Positions 57,980-64,000 of a DNA stretch of 64,000 bases are shown here, in pieces (positions within the stretch are counted from its first letter, which is position 1; each line of letters opens with the position of its first letter). Source of the stretch: JAEZBP01 sp963832725 (lineage in GTDB: Bacteria > Myxococcota_A > Polyangia > Polyangiales > Sandaracinaceae); the NCBI GenBank assembly GCA_963832725.1, contig CAWHVG010000005.1:2542001-2606000 (forward strand), in the 5' to 3' direction. The position numbers and the translations under genes are program-made. The notes beneath the pieces are model-generated. The model was not told where the DNA came from. It saw only the letters and a program-made list of their open reading frames with translations, and did no database searches.

Positions 57980-58654
57980 TCAGCGCGTGATCTCGAGCTG
58001 GTAATGGCCGCAGCCTGGATCGGTCGTCGGGAACACGCGGATGTAGACCGCCTCCGGCCAGGGCGTGTTGCGGGTCGAGAACTGGCCGTCGCCCGGATCG
58101 GAGAGCGCCGGATCGTCGGCGAACGACCAGTCGGTCAGGTTGCTCGCCATGTCGAGGCCGCCGTCGCCTCCACCGCCGCCGCAGCTCGCGATCCCCGCGC
58201 ACATGTCGCGGATCTCGAAGCGGTAGGCGTCACCCTCGTTCTGCAGGAAGTGGATGGTGGGCGAGCCGCCACCCGCGGCCGTCGGGACGCCGCCGTCTCC
58301 CCCGCCGCTGGTGGGCGGGAAGCTGACCTTCAGCCACTGCGCCGTCCGCACCGCGACGAGCCCCACCATCGACTGCACGGTGTCGCCGACCGCGACCGGC
58401 CCGATCTCGGTGGCGTCCTGGCAGCTCGCCCCCGCCCCGTGTGGGTCGCAGCTGCCGCCCCCGCCGCCGTCGCGCGTGACGTGGCCGGCGTCGTGCCCGA
58501 CGACCATCCCACCGTCGCGGCGACCACCACCGTCGCCGCCTCCGCCTCCGCCTTCCGGCGAGCCCGCGCCTTGCGCGCAGCCGAGCACCGCGAGAGGAAA
58601 CAGCGCGGCGAGAAACAGGGGAAAGAGAAAGTGGGTCGGTCGAGTGGAGCCCAT
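57980..58654 (-). CDS. secreted lipoprotein of unknown function
   Basis: 224 residues from ATG 58654 (GTG/ATG 58666 also in frame). Signal LFLAALFPLAVLGC ends in a lipobox. A long Gly-rich linker (EGGGGGGDGGGRRDGGMVVG) precedes a domain like bacterial pre-peptidase C-terminal or jelly-roll modules: CQDATEIGPVAVGDTVQSMV, TAQWLKVSFPPTSGG, GDAYRFEIRDMCAGI, YIRVFPTTDPGCGHYQLEIT. The last pattern is typical of PPC-like extracellular beta domains. Downstream-convergent to the sigma operon. Confidence 0.7.
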   Translation of the reverse strand: MGSTRPTHFLFPLFLAALFPLAVLGCAQGAGSPEGGGGGGDGGGRRDGGMVVGHDAGHVTRDGGGGGSCDPHGAGASCQDATEIGPVAVGDTVQSMVGLVAVRTAQWLKVSFPPTSGGGDGGVPTAAGGGSPTIHFLQNEGDAYRFEIRDMCAGIASCGGGGGDGGLDMASNLTDWSFADDPALSDPGDGQFSTRNTPWPEAVYIRVFPTTDPGCGHYQLEITR

Positions 58655-58681
58655 CCCGACCGACACGCTAGCACGGGTCCG

Positions 58682-60430
58682 TCACGGCGCGCAGGTGTAG
58701 TGCCGCTCGGGCTGATCCCGGTAGGCCTGCGAGTCCACCGCCGGGCACGCGTCGCGGATGGCCCGCTTGAGCTCCGTGACCTGCTCCCAGCTCAGCGCCA
58801 TCGAGTCGAAGACGATCGGCACGGAGCCGCTCCCGTCGGTGATGTCGGCCATGAGCGCGTCGTAGAGCCCGTCGGCCTCGCCGGTCACCCACATCGCCTC
58901 GAAGCGATCGGTGAACGCGTCGATCAGCGCCTGGTGGGCCTCGCCCGAGAAGATCAGGTCGTTCTCCATCGTCCCGTGCTCGGCGTTGTCCGAGAGGTTG
59001 TAGCTCCCGGTCACCAGGATGGAGTCGTCGACGACCATGAACTTGTCATGCATCTGCTCGGCGTAGTGATAGTCCCAGCGGTACGCGTAGAGCTTGTAGC
59101 GAAGCGCGATGCCCGCGTCCTGGACCACGTAGCTGAAGAGGAAGCCGCGGTCCGTGCAGTTCTGCTGCTGCGAGACGCTGTCGCCGGCGGCGACCAGACA
59201 GTCGGCCAGGTCGCGCTCCTGCCCCGCGTTGGTCGACTCGGCGAGGTACTCCTGGTCGTCCAGATAAACCTGGATGTCGAGGTCCGGGTTCGCGCGGTGC
59301 GCCTCCATCAGCGCCTCGGCGACCGGACGGCTGCGCAGGTGGCCGGAGGCGATGCGAATGGAGCGCTGGGCGCCGCGGATCAGCTCGACCCAGCGGTCCG
59401 AGACGGTGTTCATCCCCGAGACGACGCTGAAGGTCGCGCCGTAGCGGGACGAGATGTAGGTGCGGAAGTTCGCTGAGGTGAACATCGCATCCACGCTCGG
59501 ATCGTCGGCGACCTGGTCGACCGGCACGTCGAAGGGCTCGATGTGCTCGATGTCCTCGTTCCAGACGATGTCGCGGCTGTTGGCCCAGAGCAGCTCGTAC
59601 TCGGCCTGATAACGGGTCGCGAGCTCCGCGTTGCCGTACACGATGACGGTGTTCTCGTCGTAGCGGGTGCCGGCGCTGTGCGACCAGTTGGCGCTGCCGG
59701 TGGCGAGGACCGAGTCGATGGCCTGCTCGACCGACTCGCGCGGCCCGTCGACCAGGATGAACTTGTGGTGCATCACCTTGTTCACGTACCGGACCTCGAT
59801 GCCCATGTCCTCGAGGCGGGCGCTGGTGGTGCCGGCCGGGTCGCGATGATCGGCGTTCGCGCCGTCGTAGATCATGCGGATCGATACGCCGCGATCGAGC
59901 GCGCGGGAGAGCGCGTCCATGATGGCGCTGTCGCTGAAGCTGTACATCGCGATGTCGAGCGAGCGGCGGGCGCCGTCGATGAGCTCGACCGCCTTGGCGA
60001 GGTGGCTGCGATCGTAGGGCTGCGGCGAGAAGATCACCTGCGTGCGGCCGGTCGCGCAGCGCACGGCGACGGAGTCGACCAGCTCTTGGATGGCGACCGG
60101 ACCGACGTAGTAGACGTCGTCGACCTCGCCGATGTCGTCGAAGAGGTCGTCGTCGCCGGTGCCGAAGGTGGCGTCCGCGCCGTCGCGGTGGGCGACCAGG
60201 TTGCGGGCGGCGCGAGTGTGCACGCCGGCGTCGCGCAGGGTGTCCGCGCTCGGCCCCTCGTTCAGCCAGCTCACCACGGCACCGAGCTCGCAGGCGCTGT
60301 AGTCGCTGCCGTCCGCCTTCCCGCCGGGGATGACGCCGACCTCGTCCACCCCGTCCGGCGAGGCCGCGTCCATCGCGCAGCCCGAAACCACCAGCGCCAA
60401 GAGCCCGATAACCTGCCAGCGTGCGTGCAT
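58682..60430 (-). CDS. phospholipase D family lipoprotein with two HKD motifs
   Basis: 582 residues from ATG 60430. Lipobox LLALVVSGC, Cys18. Residues ~40-125 contain a helix-hairpin-like domain (VVSWLNEGPSADTLRDAGVH, DDIGEVDDVYYVGPVAIQEL). Two complete HKD sites: HHKFILVDG at 221-229 with GSANWSHSAG after it, and HDKFMVVDD at 461-469 with GSYNLSDNAEHG. Both halves are intact, so the enzyme can work as a monomer on phosphodiesters. Exported and lipid-anchored, so phospholipids or extracellular nucleic acids are possible substrates. No frameshift. Confidence 0.9.
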   Translation of the reverse strand: MHARWQVIGLLALVVSGCAMDAASPDGVDEVGVIPGGKADGSDYSACELGAVVSWLNEGPSADTLRDAGVHTRAARNLVAHRDGADATFGTGDDDLFDDIGEVDDVYYVGPVAIQELVDSVAVRCATGRTQVIFSPQPYDRSHLAKAVELIDGARRSLDIAMYSFSDSAIMDALSRALDRGVSIRMIYDGANADHRDPAGTTSARLEDMGIEVRYVNKVMHHKFILVDGPRESVEQAIDSVLATGSANWSHSAGTRYDENTVIVYGNAELATRYQAEYELLWANSRDIVWNEDIEHIEPFDVPVDQVADDPSVDAMFTSANFRTYISSRYGATFSVVSGMNTVSDRWVELIRGAQRSIRIASGHLRSRPVAEALMEAHRANPDLDIQVYLDDQEYLAESTNAGQERDLADCLVAAGDSVSQQQNCTDRGFLFSYVVQDAGIALRYKLYAYRWDYHYAEQMHDKFMVVDDSILVTGSYNLSDNAEHGTMENDLIFSGEAHQALIDAFTDRFEAMWVTGEADGLYDALMADITDGSGSVPIVFDSMALSWEQVTELKRAIRDACPAVDSQAYRDQPERHYTCAP

Positions 60431-60720
60431 GCGCAGTGTGGCAGCAATGATCGCGCCGGCGCGGCGGCGTTGAAATCATTGGCATTTTCGGTACGCTGCC
60501 GGCTGGCTGGCCGTCCAGCTCGGTGGCTACTCGAAGAGCCACCTCGTCGCATCCGAGCATGCTCTCGTCGGGCCGGAGGGTTGGCTCCGGCAGCGGCGTC
60601 TCCGCGTTGGTGAGCAGCTCGGAGTGCGCAAGCAGCCGGGCGCGCGTCGCCCAGCCAGCAGAGCAGCCGGGGCCGAGTGCCAGCGAGGTGGGGGCGAGCG
60701 CGTCGCCGAGCGAGAGCAGC

Positions 60721-61467
60721 TCACGCCGGGCCGAGCGCGGCGTCCACGAAGTCGCCGAGCGCGTCGAAGTACGCGTGGCGGTGGATCAGCATGTGCCGGA
60801 CGTGCTCGGAGTCCTCGAAGCGGAGCGCGCGGACCTCGCGGCCGTGCTCGCGCGCGGCGTCGAGGAAGGCCTCGACCAGGTGGACCGGCACCAGCGTGTC
60901 GGCGGCGGAGTAGATGGCCAGCATCGGCCAGTCCCCGGTCGCGCGGACCAGCGAGAGGCTCTCCTCGGCCTGGCGGATCTGCACTGGGCTCAGGTGGTAC
61001 CAGACGCGCATGAACGCTGTGAGCGCCGGGCTGAGGACGGGATGGGCGAGCGCCGGCGGACGGCCGAGCCTCTGCAAGAGGAGCGGCATCATCGCCATCG
61101 CGCTGTAGCGAGCGGTGAAGCGCGGCTCGAAGCGCTCCGGGAAGCCGGGCGCGGAGTCGAGCACCAGCCCGCGGATGCTGTCGAGCGCAGCCGGACGGCG
61201 CCGCTTCAACACTCGGATCAACGCCGCGTAGGTCCAGAACCCGGCGTTGCTGAACGCGTGGACCACGAAAGGCTCGTCGGGGCTCGCGAGCAGCTGCCGC
61301 GCCACCAGCGCGCCCTCCGCGTCCCAGCCCCACGGCAGCGCCATCGCGCGAAACACCCGCGGCGCCGTCACCAGCGGCGTCAGCTCGCGCCGCCGATACC
61401 AGCTCGCCACCGCGCGGAGCTGCCGCGGCGTCGAGCCCGCCCAGCCGAGGATCACCGCGCGCGCCAT
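60721..61467 (-). CDS. DUF829/TMEM53-like alpha/beta hydrolase
   Basis: 248 residues from ATG 61467. It begins ARAVILGWAGSTPRQLRAVA, as DUF829 members do, with VVHAFSNAGFWTYAALIRVL as the nucleophile-elbow region (H-x-F-S-N-x-G) and LDSAPGFP after it. The Asp and His come late: LAIYSAADTLVPVHLVEAFL and FEDSEHVRHMLIHRHAYFDA. So a Ser-Asp-His triad is plausible. Cytoplasmic or peripheral hydrolase with unknown substrate. It stands alone on the minus strand. Confidence 0.82.
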   Translation of the reverse strand: MARAVILGWAGSTPRQLRAVASWYRRRELTPLVTAPRVFRAMALPWGWDAEGALVARQLLASPDEPFVVHAFSNAGFWTYAALIRVLKRRRPAALDSIRGLVLDSAPGFPERFEPRFTARYSAMAMMPLLLQRLGRPPALAHPVLSPALTAFMRVWYHLSPVQIRQAEESLSLVRATGDWPMLAIYSAADTLVPVHLVEAFLDAAREHGREVRALRFEDSEHVRHMLIHRHAYFDALGDFVDAALGPA

Positions 61468-61804
61468 CGGCCCGACTCTCGCACGTGCCCGCGCGGTGTC
61501 CATCCGGTCCCAGCGCGCGACGGGAACCGGAGGCGCGGTCGAGCACCGAGCAGCCATTTCGACCTGGTCGGCCGTCATGTGGCCCACCAACGTCAGGGCA
61601 GGGACGCCCGGCGAACGCACCGGGTGGCTCGAACGCCGCCGCGAAGAGCGAACGCAGCTCGATGCGAGGGACGCTCGAGGCGCCACTCGCCGGCGACCAC
61701 GTGCCGCGTACCCCATGGACCGCGCTCCACGCGATGCGGGACCGGGACTATGCGCGCACCGCGGATCGCGCACTGCGGGCAACCGCGCAACCGAGTCCGC
61801 AGCG
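61468..61804. other. intergenic region, nothing recognised
   Basis: 337 bases between the DUF829 gene and the gshB stop, both on the minus strand. No family-like open frame, clear hairpin or repeat was found. Confidence 0.45.
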
Positions 61805-62743
61805 TCAGCGCGCCCGCTGCTCGAGCCAGTCGATCACGCGGGCTTCGATGTTCTCACCGCCGAGGCGGGTCATCTGCTGGATGCCGGTCGGGCTGGTCAC
61901 GTTGACCTCCGTCAGCTTGCCGCCGATGACGTCGAGGCCGACGAAGTAGAGGCCGTCTGCTTTCAAGCGGGAAGAGACGCCGGCGATGATCCGGCGGTCG
62001 TCGTCGTCGATCTCCGCGGCGTCGACGCGGCCGCCGACGTGGATGTTGCTGCGGAGATCGCCGCCCTGCGGGACGCGCAGGATGGCGCCCAAAGGCTCGC
62101 CGTCGAGCAGGAGGATGCGCTTGTCACCCTTCGCGATCTCGGGCAGGAAGCGCTGAGCCATCGCGAGCTGCGTCCCGCCGCGTGTGACCGTCTCGATGAT
62201 CGCGTTGAGGTTCGGATCCTTCGGGTCGAGCGCGAACACGCCCTCGCCGCCGGCGCCGTGGAGCGGCTTGAGCACGCCGCGACCGCCGATGCGCGAGAGG
62301 AAATCCTTGATGCGCGCCTTGTCGTTCGACACCAGCGTGTCGGTCATCAGGTCGGGGAAGTAGGTCGCGTAGATCTTCTCGTTCGCGTCCCTCAAACCTC
62401 GCGGATCGTTGACCAAGAGCGTCCGGCCGCGCGCGTGCTCGAGGAGCAGCGTCGCGTAGAGGTAGGCGTCGTCGAAGGGCGGATCCTTGCGCATCAGGAC
62501 GGCGTCGACGTCGCCGAGCTCGACGTCCTCGGCCTCGCCGAGCGTGATCGGCTGCGCCGGGTCGCGCCGGCAGGTCGCGCGCCGGACCCGGGCATACACC
62601 CGGCCCGCTTCCACGAAGAGGTCGCTGAGGAGGCAGTGGTCGACGCGATGGCCGCGCTGCTCCGCCTCGAACATCAGCGCGAACGAAGTGTCCTCGTCGA
62701 CCTTCACGGTCGCGGGGGGATCCATGACGACGACGATGCGCAT
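61805..62743 (-). CDS. gshB: glutathione synthetase
   Basis: 312 residues from ATG 62743. The protein joins gamma-glutamylcysteine and glycine with ATP in the cytoplasm. Prokaryotic GshB features: RIVVVMDPPATVKVDEDTSF at the start, MRKDPPFDDAYLYAT, LVNDPRGLRDANEKIYATYF, GGRGVLKPLHGAGGEGVF (ATP-grasp), GDKRILLLDGEPLGAILRVP and EVNVTSPTGIQQM. Length and motif order are standard. No gshA is seen in the window. The glutathione-related GST-N protein is far away at 12 kb. Confidence 0.95.
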   Translation of the reverse strand: MRIVVVMDPPATVKVDEDTSFALMFEAEQRGHRVDHCLLSDLFVEAGRVYARVRRATCRRDPAQPITLGEAEDVELGDVDAVLMRKDPPFDDAYLYATLLLEHARGRTLLVNDPRGLRDANEKIYATYFPDLMTDTLVSNDKARIKDFLSRIGGRGVLKPLHGAGGEGVFALDPKDPNLNAIIETVTRGGTQLAMAQRFLPEIAKGDKRILLLDGEPLGAILRVPQGGDLRSNIHVGGRVDAAEIDDDDRRIIAGVSSRLKADGLYFVGLDVIGGKLTEVNVTSPTGIQQMTRLGGENIEARVIDWLEQRAR

Positions 62744-62875
62744 GCGGACCTCGCGGTTCGGGAGTGTCCGCTCTAGCACTGGGGGGCGAGCCCGGCACCT
62801 CGGCCCTCGGCGCTGAGCGCGGCGGCGATGGGCGGAGGGAAATATCGGGTCTGGCGGCGTCCGTTCGAGTCCCTC

Positions 62876-63004
62876 GTGAGGCGGATCGTGCTCATCGCCG
62901 CGCTCGTTTCGGGCGCGCTCCCGGCCGCGGCGCAGGACGACCTCACGCCGGCGTTCCTCGCCGCGGGACGGGCGCTGCTCCCCGACCGACTTCGCTGGCC
63001 CTGA
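62876..63004 (+). CDS. short signal-peptide ORF, possibly a truncated secreted protein
   Basis: GTG 62876 (ATG 62828 also in frame) gives RRIVLIAALVSGALPAAAQ, a clean signal peptide with an AAA-Q cleavage site, but only about 22 residues follow (DDLTPAFLAAGRALLPDRLR) before TGA 63002-63004. It looks like the 5' end of a secreted-protein gene that is cut or frameshifted. No continuation in another frame was recognised. Confidence 0.4.
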   Translation: MRRIVLIAALVSGALPAAAQDDLTPAFLAAGRALLPDRLRWP

Positions 63005-63096
63005 GGTTGGACCCGCCTCCTCGGCGACGCGGCACGTCGACGTGCTCGGTCCAAGTTCCTGGTCGGCGCTCGGACGGCAGAACACGCTCCCCCGGG

Positions 63097-63219
63097 CAGA
63101 TTGGACCTCGTACGATTACCATATTGGCCCACCTCGAACGGTCCAAAGACGCCGATTGGACCACTTGATTGGCCACGAACCGGTGCTTGTCCATTGCTAC
63201 GAGCCGACCATTGGACCAC
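63097..63219 (+). promoter_or_regulatory. repeated ATTGGaCCAC boxes, likely MocR operator
   Basis: Up to six copies of ATTGGaCCAC-like sequence lie on the plus strand ahead of the MocR gene: 63097 (ATTGGACC), 63120 (ATTGGCCCAC), 63152 (ATTGGACCAC), 63165 (ATTGGCCAC), 63193 (ATTGCTAC, weak) and 63210 (ATTGGACCAC). An inverted copy GGTCCAA is at 63137. MocR/PdxR regulators bind such direct repeats (known for the family), so these are probably its autoregulatory sites. Confidence 0.6.
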
Positions 63220-63241
63220 AACGAGGCTCGGAGGCGCCGTG

Positions 63242-64000
63242 ATGACGAGCCCGACCTTCGGCCTGCATGTGGAGCCCGGCGAGGCCGACCCGATCTACCG
63301 CCAGATCTTCGACCAGATCGCCGAGCGCATCCGCTCCGGCGCGTTCCCGGACGGCTTTCGACTGCCGCCTTCGCGCACGTTGGCCGCGGAGCTGGGGACG
63401 CATCGGAACACGGTGGTCCGCGCGTACGCCGAGCTGGAGGCCGCCGGGTTTCTGAGCTCGACCGTCGGCCGCGGCACGTTCGTTCGCGCGCCCCGCGGCG
63501 ACACGACGCCGGTTCCGTCCCGACCGCTCCCGCGCGGGCTGCCCTGGGCGTCGCTGGTGTCGCAGGCGTCGCGCACCGAGCCACTCAAGCGCTTCACCCG
63601 CCTGCAGCGCGAGTCGGTGGCGGGCGACGACGTCATCAACCTCACCCGCATGCAGCCGGCGCCCGAGCTCTTGCCGGTCGAGCTCTTCCGCCGCTGCATC
63701 GAGCACGTGCTGCGCACCAACGGCGAGAAGGCGCTCGGCTACGCACCAAAGGAAGGCTACCGGCGGCTGCGGGAAGAGGTCTCGCTCGATCTGGCGCGGC
63801 TCGGCGTGCCCGCGTCGGTCGACGACGTGCTGATCACCACCGGCAGCCAGCAAGGGCTCGATCTGGTGGCCCGCGCGCTCCTCGATCCGGGCGACGTCGT
63901 GCTCACGCCGGCGTCCACCTACGCGGGCGCGCTGCAAGTGTTCGCGGCGGCCGGCGCACGCATCACGGGCGTGCCCTCCGATGACGAAGGGCCCGATCTC
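63242..64000 (+). CDS. MocR family transcriptional regulator (GntR-HTH plus aminotransferase fold), 3' end outside the window
   Basis: ATG 63242; 253 codons are present and the frame is open at the window end. Residues ~10-80 are a GntR winged helix: DPIYRQIFDQIAERIRSGAF, LPPSRTLAAELGTHRNTVVR, AYAELEAAGFLSSTVGRGTF. From ~115 the fold-type-I aminotransferase domain starts: INLTRMQPAPELLPVELFRR, EKALGYAPKEGYRRLREEVS, DVLITTGSQQGLDLVARALL. MocR proteins bind PLP and regulate vitamin B6 or amino-compound genes. The PLP Lys lies beyond the window. Repeat boxes just upstream fit autoregulation. Confidence 0.9.
   Translation, partial: MTSPTFGLHVEPGEADPIYRQIFDQIAERIRSGAFPDGFRLPPSRTLAAELGTHRNTVVRAYAELEAAGFLSSTVGRGTFVRAPRGDTTPVPSRPLPRGLPWASLVSQASRTEPLKRFTRLQRESVAGDDVINLTRMQPAPELLPVELFRRCIEHVLRTNGEKALGYAPKEGYRRLREEVSLDLARLGVPASVDDVLITTGSQQGLDLVARALLDPGDVVLTPASTYAGALQVFAAAGARITGVPSDDEGPDL

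Noticed and set aside
60471..60500. sigma-54-like element TTGGCATTTTCGGTACGC
   Set aside because: The spacing between the GG and GC dinucleotides does not fit the -24/-12 consensus, and no gene lies at a proper distance.

Overview
The window looks like chromosomal DNA from a Myxococcota bacterium, most likely a Polyangiales/Sandaracinus-like lineage. This is inference from very high GC, GTG/TTG starts, 4-base start/stop overlaps, many lipoproteins with Asp/Gly/Pro-rich linkers after the lipidated Cys, a hopanoid cassette, multi-domain histidine kinases and modular Cys-rich surface proteins. No rRNA, tRNA or CRISPR array was seen. Many housekeeping genes (serS, shc, hpnH, the cysteine synthase gene, speE, all but one sensor kinase) have motifs intact but split over two or more frames. 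I read most of these as single-base indels in the assembly rather than true pseudogenes.

Layout. 0-2.5 kb (minus): stand-alone GspE-N/MshEN-type protein, 2-hydroxyacid dehydrogenase and small phospholipase-D-like protein, coupled by overlaps; divergent hslO follows. 3.6-7.2 kb (minus): hopanoid operon shc-hpnG-hpnH. 7.4-13 kb: SDR, a 43-bp tandem repeat, propeller lipoprotein, TfoX-N protein, small lipoprotein, tandem GST-N protein. 13-18 kb: poorly preserved stretch with a Cys-rich lipoprotein, propeller-like and membrane fragments, and a frameshifted CbrC-family gene. 18-21.5 kb: serS-murB (minus), DUF1517 protein (plus). 22-25.7 kb: an IS66-family element with only tnpC, flanked by an 8-bp duplication, sits inside a gene of unknown function; next to it is a ~1-kb divergent intergenic region filled with 21-bp repeats and the head of a paralogous gene.

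25.7-33 kb: RCC1-like lipoprotein, zinc-ribbon membrane protein, SRPBCC protein, PhoH ATPase, GAF/HD-GYP protein, cysteine synthase. 33.3-39.1 kb: three sensor-kinase genes joined by ATGA overlaps (cytoplasmic kinase, membrane kinase, receiver-PAS-GAF-kinase). 39.3-45.1 kb: a right-handed beta-helix lipoprotein and a Cys-rich modular lipoprotein, divergent, separated by a second ~1.1-kb region with 21-bp repeats. 46-52 kb: two secreted proteins, then DUF4178-DUF4178-Gly-rich peptide-membrane spermidine synthase. 52-54.3 kb: membrane protein with an in-frame TAA, and a purple-acid-phosphatase-like lipoprotein. 54.5-57.9 kb: VIT/VWA protein, 69-residue peptide, ECF sigma factor and 81-residue protein, all overlapping. 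58-64 kb: lipoprotein, double-HKD phospholipase-D lipoprotein, DUF829 hydrolase, gshB, and the start of a MocR-type regulator behind repeated ATTGGaCCAC boxes.

The main less-explained signals are the two 21-bp-period arrays, both between divergent genes; the clean IS66 insertion; 14-15-bp echoes of the gene end and stop codon at three genes; the 43-bp array; and the VIT/VWA-sigma operon.
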